The notes beneath the pieces were generated by a model. It ran no database searches, was not told where the DNA came from, and saw nothing but the letters and a program-made list of their open reading frames with translations. Shown piece after piece: positions 11,304-20,141 of a DNA stretch of 64,000 nucleotides (position 1 is its first letter; each line of letters starts with the position of its first letter). The DNA is from Gammaproteobacteria bacterium (GTDB taxonomy: Bacteria > Pseudomonadota > Gammaproteobacteria > JABHGC01): assembly GCA_027077805.1 (NCBI GenBank), contig JALWTS010000048.1:1-64000 (forward strand). The letters are read 5' to 3'. The position numbers were made by a program, and so were the translations under genes.

Positions 11304-11891
11304 ATGAATGATGGAGTAGATCTTAAACGGCGTAGGGTATTAACTGCGACCGCAACTGTCGTCGGGGGAATCGGAGCTGTGTTTGCTGCAGTGCCGTTTG
11401 TTTCGTCAATGCAACCTAGTGCCAAAGCTCAAGCAGCGGGTGCACCAGTGAAGGTGGATATTAGTAAATTAGAACCTGGACAATTACTCGTCGTCGAATG
11501 GCGAGGGAAACCAGTTTGGATTTTGCAACGTACTAAAGAAGTCTTGGATGATTTATTGACTCAAAATGATTTGTTAAGAGATCCAAACTCTGAAAAGTCA
11601 GAGCAACCTGCGTATTGCAAAAATACCAATCGTTCTAAAAAAGAAGACTTGTTAGTAGCAATTGGGATTTGTACCCATTTAGGTTGTTCACCAACCTATG
11701 TACCAGAGAAGGGCGACACACCCATGGTAGGTTGGGTAGGGGGATTTTTCTGTCCCTGTCATGGTTCTCGATTTGATTTGGCAGGTCGAGTATATCAAGG
11801 GGTACCTGCACCATTAAACTTAGTGATTCCACCGTATTCGTTTTTAGATGATAATACCTTGTTAATTGGGGAAGATGGAGGGACTGCCTGA
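11304..11891 (+). CDS. petA: Ubiquinol-cytochrome c reductase, Rieske iron-sulfur subunit
   Basis: This is the [2Fe-2S] subunit of the cytochrome bc1 complex; it takes electrons from ubiquinol to cytochrome c1. It starts at ATG 11304, which has GTGAGGA just ahead; an in-frame GTG at 11292 is part of that ribosome site. The protein has 195 residues. A twin-arginine-type N terminus (LKRRRVL) precedes a single transmembrane helix. Cluster motifs are CTHLGC and CPCHGS, followed by the PAPLNL and PPY segment. The stop shares one base with the petB start (TGATG), showing a coupled operon petA-petB-petC. Confidence 0.97.
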   Translation: MNDGVDLKRRRVLTATATVVGGIGAVFAAVPFVSSMQPSAKAQAAGAPVKVDISKLEPGQLLVVEWRGKPVWILQRTKEVLDDLLTQNDLLRDPNSEKSEQPAYCKNTNRSKKEDLLVAIGICTHLGCSPTYVPEKGDTPMVGWVGGFFCPCHGSRFDLAGRVYQGVPAPLNLVIPPYSFLDDNTLLIGEDGGTA

Positions 11892-13114
11892 TGGCAAATT
11901 CAGTAGCAAATTTTATGGATTGGGTTGATGCGAGGTTTCCATTGACACAAGTATGGAAAGAGCATTTGGCCGAATATTATGCACCAAAAAACTTTAATTT
12001 TTGGTATTATTTTGGTTCATTAGCCTTATTAGTCTTGGTAAATCAAATTATTACAGGGATTTGGTTGACCATGAATTATAAACCTGATGCGGCATTAGCC
12101 TTTGCATCAGTCGAATATATTATGCGAGATGTCAATTGGGGATGGTTGATTCGTTATTTACATTCAACTGGAGCATCGGCATTTTTTATTGTGGTCTATC
12201 TCCATATGTTTCGGGGGCTAATTTATGGCTCTTATAAACAACCGAGAGAATTAATTTGGATCTTAGGAATGTTAATTTATCTCTGTTTAATGGCAGAGGC
12301 CTTTATGGGGTATTTGTTGCCTTGGGGGCAAATGTCTTATTGGGGGGCTCAAGTTATTATTTCTTTATTTGGTGCTATTCCAGGGATTGGTGAAGATTTA
12401 GCCTTATGGATTCGTGGTGATTATGTGGTCGCCGATGCGACTTTAAACCGCTTTTTTGCGTTTCATGTGATTGCTTTACCTTTGGTCTTAGTCGTCTTAG
12501 TATTTTTACACATTGTAGCCTTACATCATGTGGGTTCTAATAATCCTGATGGGGTTGACATTAAAAAATACAAAGATAAAAATGGTAAGCCTTTAGATGG
12601 TATTCCATTCCATCCTTATTACACTGTAAAAGATATCGTTGGTGTGGTTGGCTTTTTGATTATTTTCTTTGCCATTATTTTCTTTGCCCCTGAAATGGGA
12701 GGTTGGTTCTTGGAAAAAGATAATTTTATTCCTGCTGATCCATTAAAAACGCCTGAACATATTGTGCCATTATGGTATTTTACGCCATTTTATGCGATTT
12801 TAAGGGCGGTTCCTGACAAATTCGGTGGCGTATTAGCGATGGGTGGTGCGATTGTGGTACTATTTTTATTACCCTGGTTGGATCGTAGTCCAGTTAAATC
12901 CATTCGTTATCGTGGCACTCTTTACAAAATGATGCTAAGCATTTTTGTGATTAGTTTTATTGCGTTAGGCTATTTAGGTACACAACCTGCAACACCAGAG
13001 CATACGATGTATGCGCGTATTTGTGCCGTTATTTATTTTGCCTTCTTTTTATTAATGCCGTTTTATACCTCGATTAATGAAGATGAACGCGTACCAAATA
13101 GGGTAACATCATGA
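11891..13114 (+). CDS. petB: Cytochrome b of the bc1 complex
   Basis: This membrane subunit carries the two b haems and the Qo and Qi quinone sites. At 407 residues it is a full-length bacterial-type cytochrome b. Seen are the haem-ligand helices (RYLHSTGASAFF and VYLHMFRG; then FAFHVIALP and FLHIVALHHVGS), the WGQMSYWGA segment of the Qo-site region, and PEHIVPLWYFTPFYAILRAVP, which holds the Qo-site motif in its PLWY form (PEWY in many homologues). The start overlaps the petA stop by 1 base and the end overlaps the petC start by 4 bases. Confidence 0.98.
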   Translation: MANSVANFMDWVDARFPLTQVWKEHLAEYYAPKNFNFWYYFGSLALLVLVNQIITGIWLTMNYKPDAALAFASVEYIMRDVNWGWLIRYLHSTGASAFFIVVYLHMFRGLIYGSYKQPRELIWILGMLIYLCLMAEAFMGYLLPWGQMSYWGAQVIISLFGAIPGIGEDLALWIRGDYVVADATLNRFFAFHVIALPLVLVVLVFLHIVALHHVGSNNPDGVDIKKYKDKNGKPLDGIPFHPYYTVKDIVGVVGFLIIFFAIIFFAPEMGGWFLEKDNFIPADPLKTPEHIVPLWYFTPFYAILRAVPDKFGGVLAMGGAIVVLFLLPWLDRSPVKSIRYRGTLYKMMLSIFVISFIALGYLGTQPATPEHTMYARICAVIYFAFFLLMPFYTSINEDERVPNRVTS

Positions 13115-13851
13115 GAAAATTATTTGTTATTGGATTAATCTGTGTATTGCCAAGTTTTGTGTTGGCAAGTGGTAGTGATTTGCATTTGCGTCATGCTTCT
13201 GTTGATCTTTCGGATCAAGCGTCCTTGCAACGTGGTGCTAAGTATTTTGTCAACTATTGTTTAAGTTGTCATTCTGCGGAATTTATGCGTTATCAACGCA
13301 TGGCAGATGATTTGAATATTAGTGAAGAAGATGTCTTAAATAATTTAATGTTTGCCAGCAATAAAATTGGTGATACCATGAGCATTGCAATGACGGGTAA
13401 AGATGCCGATAATTGGTTTGGTACTACGCCACCTGATTTAAGTGTGATTGCTAGATCAAGAGGGGAAGATTGGTTATACACCTATTTGCATAGCTTTTAT
13501 ATTGATGAATCACGTCCTTCTGGTGTGAATAATTTAGTATTTCCTGATGTGGGTATGCCACATGTTTTATGGGAACTTCAAGGGAGTCAAAAAGCGGTAT
13601 TTAAAACTGTTGATGATGAACATGGCGGACAAAAAGAGGTATTTGATCACTTTGAAGCCGTAGAATCAGGGGAAATGACAGCAAAAGAGTATGACCAAGC
13701 AGTAACTGATTTAGTTAACTTTATGGTATATATGGGGGAACCTGCGAAATTAGTTCGTTATGAACTCGGCATAAAAGTGTTGGTATTTTTAGCCGTGTTT
13801 TTTGTTATTGCAGTAATGTTGAAGAAAGAATATTGGAAAGATATTCATTAA
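13111..13851 (+). CDS. petC: Cytochrome c1 of the bc1 complex
   Basis: Cytochrome c1 passes electrons from the Rieske centre to soluble or oxidase-bound cytochrome c. The 246 residues begin with a signal peptide (FVIGLICVLPSFVLA). The haem site CLSCH is near residue 50. The distal methionine is probably in the NLVFPDVGMPHVLW segment. A C-terminal membrane anchor (VLVFLAVFFVIAVML) ends in a lysine-rich tail. It overlaps petB by 4 bases (ATGA) and is followed by a 16-bp hairpin, marking the end of petABC. sspA and sspB come next, a common order in gammaproteobacteria. Confidence 0.97.
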   Translation: MRKLFVIGLICVLPSFVLASGSDLHLRHASVDLSDQASLQRGAKYFVNYCLSCHSAEFMRYQRMADDLNISEEDVLNNLMFASNKIGDTMSIAMTGKDADNWFGTTPPDLSVIARSRGEDWLYTYLHSFYIDESRPSGVNNLVFPDVGMPHVLWELQGSQKAVFKTVDDEHGGQKEVFDHFEAVESGEMTAKEYDQAVTDLVNFMVYMGEPAKLVRYELGIKVLVFLAVFFVIAVMLKKEYWKDIH

Positions 13852-13862
13852 CCTCAATACTC

Positions 13863-13901
13863 AATCATGGTATGCAAAGTCATCATTTGCATATCATGAT
13901 T
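13863..13901 (+). terminator. Long hairpin after petC
   Basis: AATCATGGTATGCAAA (13863-13878) pairs with TTTGCATATCATGATT (13886-13901) over 16 positions with one G-T pair and a 7-base loop. It is followed by TGCTTCAGTCTTTCTT, a loose T-rich tail. It separates petC from sspA and probably ends or processes the petABC message. Confidence 0.7.
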
Positions 13902-13944
13902 GCTTCAGTCTTTCTTATCTTGATTGCGTAAAGGGAGTATTATT

Positions 13945-14574
13945 ATGGCAGTGGTTGCCAACAAACGCTCGGTGATGAGTTTATATTCAGGTTCTGATGT
14001 GGATAGTCATATGGTGCGTTTTGTGTTAGCTGAAAAAGGTCTAGTGGCTGATATTATTGAATTAGATCCACAAGTTCCATCAGAAAGCCTATTAGAATCA
14101 AATCCATATGGTAATTTACCCACACTAATTGATAGAGATTTGACCTTGTATGAACCTCGATTAATTGTGGAGTATTTGGATGAACGCTTTCCTCATCCAC
14201 CTTTATTGCCTGTTGATCCTGTTTCTAGAGCACGAGCTCGTTTATATATGTATCGAGTACAAAATGATTGGTATCAATTATTACCTGACATTTTGTATGG
14301 CGGGGAAAAAAAGGTAAAACGTACCCGTAAAATCTTAAAGGAACGCTTATTGGAATCCGTACCAATTTTTGAAATGAAACCGTTTTTTATGCATGACGAT
14401 TTTACTTTAGCGGACTGTAAAATTGCACCATTATTATGGCGGTTGTCAGAGTTTGGAATTGATCTTGGTGAACAGGGGAAAGCAATCACAGATTATGCCA
14501 AACGAATGTTCGCTAGAGAGGGGTTTCAATCGTCTTTAACCAATAGCGAAGAAGATATTATTCAGAAATTCTAA
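13945..14574 (+). CDS. sspA: Stringent starvation protein A
   Basis: SspA is a glutathione-transferase-fold protein that binds RNA polymerase and alters transcription under starvation and acid stress. From ATG 13945 (AAGGGAG seven bases ahead) it has 209 residues, close to E. coli SspA (212). An in-frame TTG at 13924 overlaps the ribosome site and is rejected. The thioredoxin-like N-terminal half contains SNPYGNLPTLIDRDLTLYEP, and the helical half contains HDDFTLADCKIAPLLWRL, both conserved in SspA. The stop overlaps the sspB start (TAATG). Confidence 0.95.
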   Translation: MAVVANKRSVMSLYSGSDVDSHMVRFVLAEKGLVADIIELDPQVPSESLLESNPYGNLPTLIDRDLTLYEPRLIVEYLDERFPHPPLLPVDPVSRARARLYMYRVQNDWYQLLPDILYGGEKKVKRTRKILKERLLESVPIFEMKPFFMHDDFTLADCKIAPLLWRLSEFGIDLGEQGKAITDYAKRMFAREGFQSSLTNSEEDIIQKF

Positions 14575-14972
14575 TGCGTACGGGTAGTTCTCAACGTCCT
14601 TATTTAATTCGAGCCATTTATGATTGGATTATTGACAATGGCTGGACACCTTATTTACTAGTGGATGCAACTTATGGAAATATGACTATTCCAGTGCAAT
14701 ATGTACAAGATGGTCATATTGTGTTTAATCTTGATCCAAATGCGGTGAAAAATTTAGCCGTTACTGACGATCATATTTTATTCCATGCTCGCTTTAGTGG
14801 CGATCCAATGGAAATTGTAGTGTATCCACAAGCCGTGATTGGGATTTACGCCAAAGAAAACAATGAAGGTATGTTTTTTGGCACACCTGAACCGCAGCCT
14901 AATCCTCCTAGTGATCCTAGTCCTAAATCCGAAGCTGTGCTTAAACGACCGAGTTTAAAAATAGTTAAATAG
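14574..14972 (+). CDS. sspB: ClpXP protease specificity-enhancing factor SspB
   Basis: SspB is an adaptor that delivers ssrA-tagged and other substrates to ClpXP. The protein has 132 residues. The folded domain (about 1-105) includes RPYLIRAIYDWIIDNGWTPY, the VQYVQDGHIVFNLDP segment and FHARFSG. The acidic, proline-rich tail ends RPSLKIVK, the C-terminal ClpX-binding peptide seen in SspB proteins (RPxLxxVK). It starts inside the sspA stop codon, so the two are translated together. Confidence 0.95.
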   Translation: MRTGSSQRPYLIRAIYDWIIDNGWTPYLLVDATYGNMTIPVQYVQDGHIVFNLDPNAVKNLAVTDDHILFHARFSGDPMEIVVYPQAVIGIYAKENNEGMFFGTPEPQPNPPSDPSPKSEAVLKRPSLKIVK

Positions 14973-15013
14973 TTGAGTAGCTAAGTAATAGTTAAGTAGC
15001 TGAATCGTCAGCT

Positions 15014-16339
15014 TTAGCTTTGAACATATCTTGCCAATAAGCCTAATTCGGGATTATCCACAGGACAAGGTAACCAAACTTGATGTCCACTACCTGGTGC
15101 GAGTTCAATGGCTTTACCATTATTATCTAATAAAGTGTCTAGTTGAATCTCATGATTACCAGACGGTAAGATTAGTTCTAAATGATCACCAATTCCAAAA
15201 CGGTTTTTAACTTCAATTTGTACTTGTTGTTTACTAGGGTTGTAGTCAATAATTTCACCGACAAATTGTTGTTGATGGGCTCTGGAATTTCCATCTAAAT
15301 AATTTTGATACTCATGGCTATGATGGCGTTGATAAAAGCCATCAGTATAACCACGATTGGCTAAATTTTCTAATACGCCTAGTAGTTTGGGATTAAATTC
15401 TTTATGATTTAAGGCGTCATCAATGGCATAACGATACGCTTGGGCAGTTCTGGCGACATAATAATGTGATTTAGTGCGTCCTTCGATTTTTAAACAATCA
15501 ATGCCAATGTCTATTAAACGCTGTACATGTTCAATTGCTCGTAAATCTTTAGAATTCATAATATAAGTGCCTTGTTCATCTTCGATGATTGGCATATATT
15601 GTCCAGGGCGTTTCTGTTCTTCAATATAATAATTTTTTTCGATTGCTTGCTCTTGTACAGGTGGGATAGAAGTAGCACTAGAACAACAGCTTTGTTGATT
15701 ATTAGTCTTTGTTGTATCTAAAATAGTCTCAGATTTAACATTGTATTCCCAACGACAGGCATTCGTACACGTCCCTTGATTGGCATCTCTGTGATTAAAA
15801 TACCCTGACAATAAACAACGTCCAGAATAGGCAATACACAAAGCGCCATGTACAAATACTTCTAATTCCATATTGGGACAATGATGGCGAATTTGTTCAA
15901 TATCTTCTAAGGATAATTCCCGAGATAAAATAATGCGTTGAATCCCTAGTGTTTGCCAAAATTGTACCGCAGCATAATTCATGGTGTTGGCTTGTACAGA
16001 CAAGTGAATTTGGGTATTAGGCCAATGTTTTTGTACCAACATAATTAAACCTGGATCAGCCATAATTAAGGCATCAGGTTGTAATTCCATAATGGGAGTC
16101 ATGTCTTTAACAAAGGTTTTGACTTTGGCATGATGGGGGAGAATATTAGTGGTAAGATAAAACAATTTATTTTTTGCATGAGCTTCTTTAATGCCAATGT
16201 CAAGATTTTCCAGATTAAAATCATTGTTTCTCACTCGTAAACTATAACGAGGCATACCCGCATATACCGCATCGGCACCATAAGCAAACGCATAACGCAT
16301 ATTTTTTAAAGTTCCTGCGGGAGAGAGTAATTCTACCAT
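15014..16339 (-). CDS. trhP: tRNA hydroxylation protein TrhP (YegQ), U32 peptidase-like
   Basis: TrhP, with prephenate, is needed for the 5-hydroxyuridine step at tRNA position 34 that leads to cmo5U. The 441 residues align closely with E. coli YegQ (453): LSPAGTLKNMRYAFAYGAD, YSLRVRNNDF, the FVHGALCIAYSGRCLLSGY motif, DANQGTCTNACRWEY and NSKDLRAIEH. The conserved cysteines of the U32 family (C-x6-C, then C-x3-C) are present. A stretch with CC after the C-x3-C motif (NNQQSCCSSATS) is less conserved. It shares the wobble-modification pathway with cmoB, about 2.5 kb away in this window. Confidence 0.92.
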   Translation of the reverse strand: MVELLSPAGTLKNMRYAFAYGADAVYAGMPRYSLRVRNNDFNLENLDIGIKEAHAKNKLFYLTTNILPHHAKVKTFVKDMTPIMELQPDALIMADPGLIMLVQKHWPNTQIHLSVQANTMNYAAVQFWQTLGIQRIILSRELSLEDIEQIRHHCPNMELEVFVHGALCIAYSGRCLLSGYFNHRDANQGTCTNACRWEYNVKSETILDTTKTNNQQSCCSSATSIPPVQEQAIEKNYYIEEQKRPGQYMPIIEDEQGTYIMNSKDLRAIEHVQRLIDIGIDCLKIEGRTKSHYYVARTAQAYRYAIDDALNHKEFNPKLLGVLENLANRGYTDGFYQRHHSHEYQNYLDGNSRAHQQQFVGEIIDYNPSKQQVQIEVKNRFGIGDHLELILPSGNHEIQLDTLLDNNGKAIELAPGSGHQVWLPCPVDNPELGLLARYVQS

Positions 16340-16374
16340 TGTTATTCCATCAATATTTTAAGCAATCTTTTATT

Positions 16375-16677
16375 CTACTCAGAATGTTGTAAATGAATCA
16401 ATACTAGTTGCTTACCATCAAAAATTAATTCCCCTTGATAACGCTCTACGCCTTCTAAACTATAGTCAAAATAGTAAACTCGACGTAAGATCCAAGGTAA
16501 ATACCACCAAACTAGGGGGTAAATTTTTTTTAAGGCAATGCTATCGTCTAAAAGCTGTAAATCATGTTGACGACATAAACGACGACAATGTTGATCCGCA
16601 AGTTCTCGCATGGTCGTATAATCCGACCAGATTTTTACTAATACTGCCAGTAATAAAAGAATAAACAAAATATCCAT
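16375..16677 (-). CDS. DUF3301 small membrane protein
   Basis: The protein has 100 residues: an N-terminal transmembrane helix (about 2-15), then a basic region with RRLCRQHDLQLLDDSIALKK, a WWYLPWILRRVYYFDYS aromatic block and a final YQGELIFDGKQL-hxHLQ strand. This is the signature of the DUF3301 family of gammaproteobacteria, whose function is unknown. Its ATG overlaps the stop of the FAD-linked oxidase gene (TAATG), and trhP follows in the same direction, so the three may be one transcript. Confidence 0.8.
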   Translation of the reverse strand: MDILFILLLLAVLVKIWSDYTTMRELADQHCRRLCRQHDLQLLDDSIALKKIYPLVWWYLPWILRRVYYFDYSLEGVERYQGELIFDGKQLVLIHLQHSE

Positions 16678-18068
16678 TAGTTTAGTGGAAACATTTTATT
16701 GGGATTTAGAATATTATTGGGATCAAATAGTTGTTTAATTTGTTGCATTAAGGCTAAAGCATTGGGTTCAATTTCTTTCCCAACAAAGGCTTGTTTTTCT
16801 ATGCCAACACCATGTTCTCCAGATAATGAACCATTCAGTGATAGTACTAAATCAAATACCTCGGTTAAACATTGGCTGGCACGTTGTTGTTCTTTTTGAT
16901 CATCGGGATTAGTGAGTAGATTGACATGAATATTGCCATTACCAATATGACCAAAGTTTACAATGGTAATATTATATTGTTGTGATAGTTTGGCTAAACC
17001 TGTTAATAATTTTGGCACATTAGCCACAGGTACGACGACATCTTCATTAATTTTTTTTGGGGCAATATTTTTTAAAGCAGGGGATAAGGCTTTACGGGTT
17101 TGCCATAAGGCTTGGACTTCTTGTTGCTTAGTTGCCACTAAAAACTCTAATAAGCCTTGATTTTGGGCTGCTTTGCGGATCGCTTCAATTACTGTAGGTA
17201 CTTCAGTTTTACTGCCATCGACTTCTATCATCAATAACGCCCCTGCGGTTTTAGGTAAATTTGCTTGGGAGTAGGATTGAATCATCGCAATGGCTTGGGC
17301 ATCCATAAATTCTAAGGCACAAGGAGTAATGGCTTGTGCCATAATATTTACAACTGCTTTAGCTGCGGTTTCAATATTTTGATAAATCGCTCGAATAGTA
17401 GTGATTGTTTCTGCGAGAGGGGTTAGTTTTAAAGTCGCTTGAGTAATCATTGCTAGAGTACCTTCTGAGCCAATTAATAAACGAGTTAAATCATAACCAA
17501 CCACACCTTTCGTCGTACAAACGCCTGTTTGGATTTTTTTACCCGTTGCGGTAATGGCTTCTAATCCCAAGGTATTTTCTCTTGGCGTGCCATATTTAAC
17601 AGCTCTTGGTCCCGCAGAGTTATAGGCAAGATTTCCTCCTAAAGTACACACCGCACTGCTAGTCGGATCAGGTGGCCAGAAAAAGCCATGTTGTTTGGCT
17701 GTTTGTTGAATCATTTGATTAGTAACACCCGCTTGGGCGATGAGCAAACGATTATCAGGATCGATTTTAATAATCTGATTCATTCGTTCCAAGCTTAATA
17801 CCAAGCCTGCTTTAATAGGGACGCTGGCACCTGTCGTTCCTGTCCCTTTACCTCTTGGTACAATAGGAATAACATATTGATTACATAAAGTCAGTGTGGC
17901 AATAATTTGTTGTTCATTCGTGGCAAATACTACTGCTTGTGGTGGGTGATGATGCCGACTATTATCATAAGCATACGCCCAGCAATCCGCCGCATCGGTT
18001 AAACAATCGCTTTTAGGGTAAATCTGGCTTAGGGCTTGCAGAAATGAGGGTGGTAATGGCTTAGTCAA
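16677..18068 (-). CDS. FAD-linked oxidase (GlcD / D-lactate dehydrogenase family)
   Basis: This FAD flavoprotein of the PCMH type oxidises a D-2-hydroxy acid such as D-lactate, glycolate or D-2-hydroxyglutarate. Seen are the FAD-binding segment VPRGKGTGTTGA, GGNLAYNSAG, LIGSEGTLAMIT, and the C-terminal NFGHIGNGNIHVN and SGEHGVGIEK metal/substrate motifs. The frame is open to ATG 18134, but that start would overlap dolP by 74 bases. TTG 18068, overlapping dolP by 8 bases, gives 463 residues, close to family length, and the N terminus LTKPLPPSFLQAL. No strong ribosome site decides the start. The substrate is not resolved. Confidence 0.85.
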   Translation of the reverse strand: MTKPLPPSFLQALSQIYPKSDCLTDAADCWAYAYDNSRHHHPPQAVVFATNEQQIIATLTLCNQYVIPIVPRGKGTGTTGASVPIKAGLVLSLERMNQIIKIDPDNRLLIAQAGVTNQMIQQTAKQHGFFWPPDPTSSAVCTLGGNLAYNSAGPRAVKYGTPRENTLGLEAITATGKKIQTGVCTTKGVVGYDLTRLLIGSEGTLAMITQATLKLTPLAETITTIRAIYQNIETAAKAVVNIMAQAITPCALEFMDAQAIAMIQSYSQANLPKTAGALLMIEVDGSKTEVPTVIEAIRKAAQNQGLLEFLVATKQQEVQALWQTRKALSPALKNIAPKKINEDVVVPVANVPKLLTGLAKLSQQYNITIVNFGHIGNGNIHVNLLTNPDDQKEQQRASQCLTEVFDLVLSLNGSLSGEHGVGIEKQAFVGKEIEPNALALMQQIKQLFDPNNILNPNKMFPLN

Positions 18069-18645
18069 GGTATTCAAACATCTTAATAATTTTTTTAACC
18101 CCTGACACTTTACGCACATAATCGACAACGGCATTCGCTTCTTTTTGATACACTAAGCCCATTAAAAATACATGGGCATTTTCGGTGGTAACACTAATAC
18201 GGGTAGGATCAAAATCAGGCAGTTCGATTTGTAATAAGCCCGTTTTGATTTTAGTTGTCAGGACTGCATCATTGCTACGAGATAACATGGTGCTATTGGT
18301 CGCAATAATAATTTCATTATGAATACCCCGAACTTTGGGTAATGTTGCTACTATTTGTTCCGCTAACAAGCGTAATTTTTGATTAGGGGCTTCACCTGTT
18401 AATAATACAATATTATTATAGCTATTAATATTGATATGGGTATGATTACGCAATTCATCCTTAAGCAAAATTTGCTTAATCGCTTTAATTTCTATCATTT
18501 CATCTTCCACAATCGTACCCGTAGTACGTCTATCATGGATGACAATAGCACCAGTTGCCGCTGTCCCAACTACAACGCCTGCACAAGAATAGAGTAGGGG
18601 GAGTAGTGAGCTAAATGCTAACAATAAAAGATAAGGTTTTTTCAT
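18061..18645 (-). CDS. dolP: Double-BON outer-membrane lipoprotein (DolP/YraP-like)
   Basis: DolP keeps the outer membrane intact and binds anionic phospholipids at division sites. The 194 residues have a lipoprotein signal with lipobox LLYSC (Cys21), a small GVVVGTAATGAIVIHDRRTTGTIVEDE linker typical of the family, and two BON domains (about 47-115 and 123-194) with the usual VLLTGEAP and VFLMGLVY strands. It overlaps the FAD oxidase gene by a few bases. The 5' leader is almost identical to that of an unrelated envelope gene at 29.5 kb (see findings). Confidence 0.88.
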   Translation of the reverse strand: MKKPYLLLLAFSSLLPLLYSCAGVVVGTAATGAIVIHDRRTTGTIVEDEMIEIKAIKQILLKDELRNHTHININSYNNIVLLTGEAPNQKLRLLAEQIVATLPKVRGIHNEIIIATNSTMLSRSNDAVLTTKIKTGLLQIELPDFDPTRISVTTENAHVFLMGLVYQKEANAVVDYVRKVSGVKKIIKMFEYLD

Positions 18646-18687
18646 TAATTTTCTCGACTCTTATTAGTATTCGGGTAAATATGGGCT
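18641..18687 (-). repeat. Leader repeat, copy 1 (upstream of dolP)
   Basis: A 47-nt segment covers the first bases of dolP, its ribosome site (GAGTCGAG) and upstream DNA. It matches 29535-29581 with 3 mismatches, in the same orientation and the same position relative to a start codon. Confidence 0.9.
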
Positions 18688-18817
18688 TAGGGGTTATTGA
18701 CAATAAAATCTTTTATAACAGTAAACAAGCATCACCATAATATAGCACTTGAGATATTGTCAAGCATTTAGATTTGATGTTATGTTTTAGGCTGTTACAG
18801 ACATTTGTAGGTTATCA

Positions 18818-19774
18818 ATGCAAACCCCCTTATTCTGGCAAAATCTTCCCCCCCAATTTTTCCAAACTTGGTTACAAACATTAAATCAAAAAATTTACCC
18901 CAAATTGAGTCAACATGGGCATTGGCAACAATGGCAACAATTATTACAGCAATTGCCAAATATTAAACCCAGTCAAATTAAAGTAGCCGATACAATTACG
19001 ATTGGACAGGCACAAGATTTACGCTTACAAGAGCTTGAACAATTAATGATCTTGCTACAAGCCCTATGTCCTTGGCGTAAAGGGCCTTATGATTTGTTTG
19101 GTATTAATATTGATACTGAATGGCGTTCCGATTGGAAATGGCAACGAGTGTTACCTTTTATTCAACCATTGAAACAGCGTTGGGTTTTAGATATTGGTTG
19201 TGGTAATGGCTATTATGGTTGGCGAATGCTGGAGCAGGGGGCAGATTTGGTCGTGGGGATTGATACGGTATTAGCCTATGGCGTGCAATTTTTGGTGATG
19301 CAACATTATCTACAAGATTCCCGTTTTAGTTTTTTACCTTGTCGTAGTCAAAATATTAGTCCATTGGCATTATTTGATACGGTATTTTCTATGGGGGTGT
19401 TATATCATCAACGTTCTCCTTTTGATCATTTATTAGAATTAAAAGCCTATTTAAAACCTAAAGGCGAATTGGTTTTAGAAACGTTGGTCATTGATGGCGA
19501 ACTAGGGCGAATCTTAGTGCCTGATAATCGTTATGCGAAAATGCGTAATGTGTGGTTTATTCCTAGTGTGCCTACTTTGGAACAATGGTTAAAACGTTGT
19601 GGTTATCGAAAGATTCGCTGTGTTGATATTAATCAAACTTCGATTCGAGAACAACGTTGTACTGATTGGATGCAGTTTGAATCTTTGGTCAATTTCTTAG
19701 ATCAAACGAATCTGAATTTTACTATTGAAGGTTATCCTGCCCCTAAGCGAGCAATTTTGATTGCAGAGAATTAG
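18818..19774 (+). CDS. cmoB: tRNA U34 carboxymethyltransferase
   Basis: CmoB transfers the carboxymethyl group of carboxy-SAM to 5-hydroxyuridine 34 of tRNA, completing cmo5U. The 318 residues match E. coli CmoB (323): PWRKGPYDLFGINIDTEWRS, the SAM motif LDIGCGNGYYGWRML (about 126-140), SMGVLYHQRSPFDHL and a late RNVWFIPS segment. The gene that makes carboxy-SAM (cmoA), usually beside cmoB, is not seen here. The enzyme acts downstream of TrhP, encoded nearby. Confidence 0.95.
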   Translation: MQTPLFWQNLPPQFFQTWLQTLNQKIYPKLSQHGHWQQWQQLLQQLPNIKPSQIKVADTITIGQAQDLRLQELEQLMILLQALCPWRKGPYDLFGINIDTEWRSDWKWQRVLPFIQPLKQRWVLDIGCGNGYYGWRMLEQGADLVVGIDTVLAYGVQFLVMQHYLQDSRFSFLPCRSQNISPLALFDTVFSMGVLYHQRSPFDHLLELKAYLKPKGELVLETLVIDGELGRILVPDNRYAKMRNVWFIPSVPTLEQWLKRCGYRKIRCVDINQTSIREQRCTDWMQFESLVNFLDQTNLNFTIEGYPAPKRAILIAEN

Positions 19775-19814
19775 ATTAAATAATAATAATTACCATTATT
19801 ATTATTATTTAATC
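19774..19814. terminator. AT-only 17-bp inverted repeat after cmoB
   Basis: The arm at 19774-19790 (starts GATTAAATAATAATAAT) is perfectly complementary to 19798-19814, with a 7-base loop. The palindrome begins at the last base of the cmoB stop codon. It has almost no G or C, so its RNA hairpin would be weak. It may act as a terminator or as a melting site between cmoB and the apr promoter. Confidence 0.6.
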
Positions 19815-20072
19815 GTCATATCCATAATGTCAAAATTACATAAGATTTAAGCGACAAATTTTAGTTACTATGAATGAAAAAGACCCAGGATTTTAATTAT
19901 TAATAGCTTGTTTTTTATGGCTTAATGAAAAAAACAAATAAACAAGTAACATTTTGATTTTTAATATTATAACAATGGGTTTTGTTTGGTATTTCAGTGT
20001 TATTATTGGCATAAATCTTTAGCCTATTAAAATAACTAATTACAACGTTGAAAAATTTGATATTAATAAGTG

Positions 20073-20100
20073 TTGTAATCATTGTAATTCCCATTATAAT
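20073..20100 (+). promoter_or_regulatory. Predicted aprMBA promoter
   Basis: TTGTAA (20073-20078), a 16-base spacer and TATAAT (20095-20100) form a good sigma-70-type promoter, with a start near 20107 and a leader of about 35 bases before aprM. The rest of the 367-base gap (19775-20141) is very AT-rich; apart from the inverted repeat at its left end nothing else is recognised in it. Confidence 0.55.
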
Positions 20101-20141
20101 CTTATGGTCGATTATTTTAGATATTAAAAGAGAACTAATAA

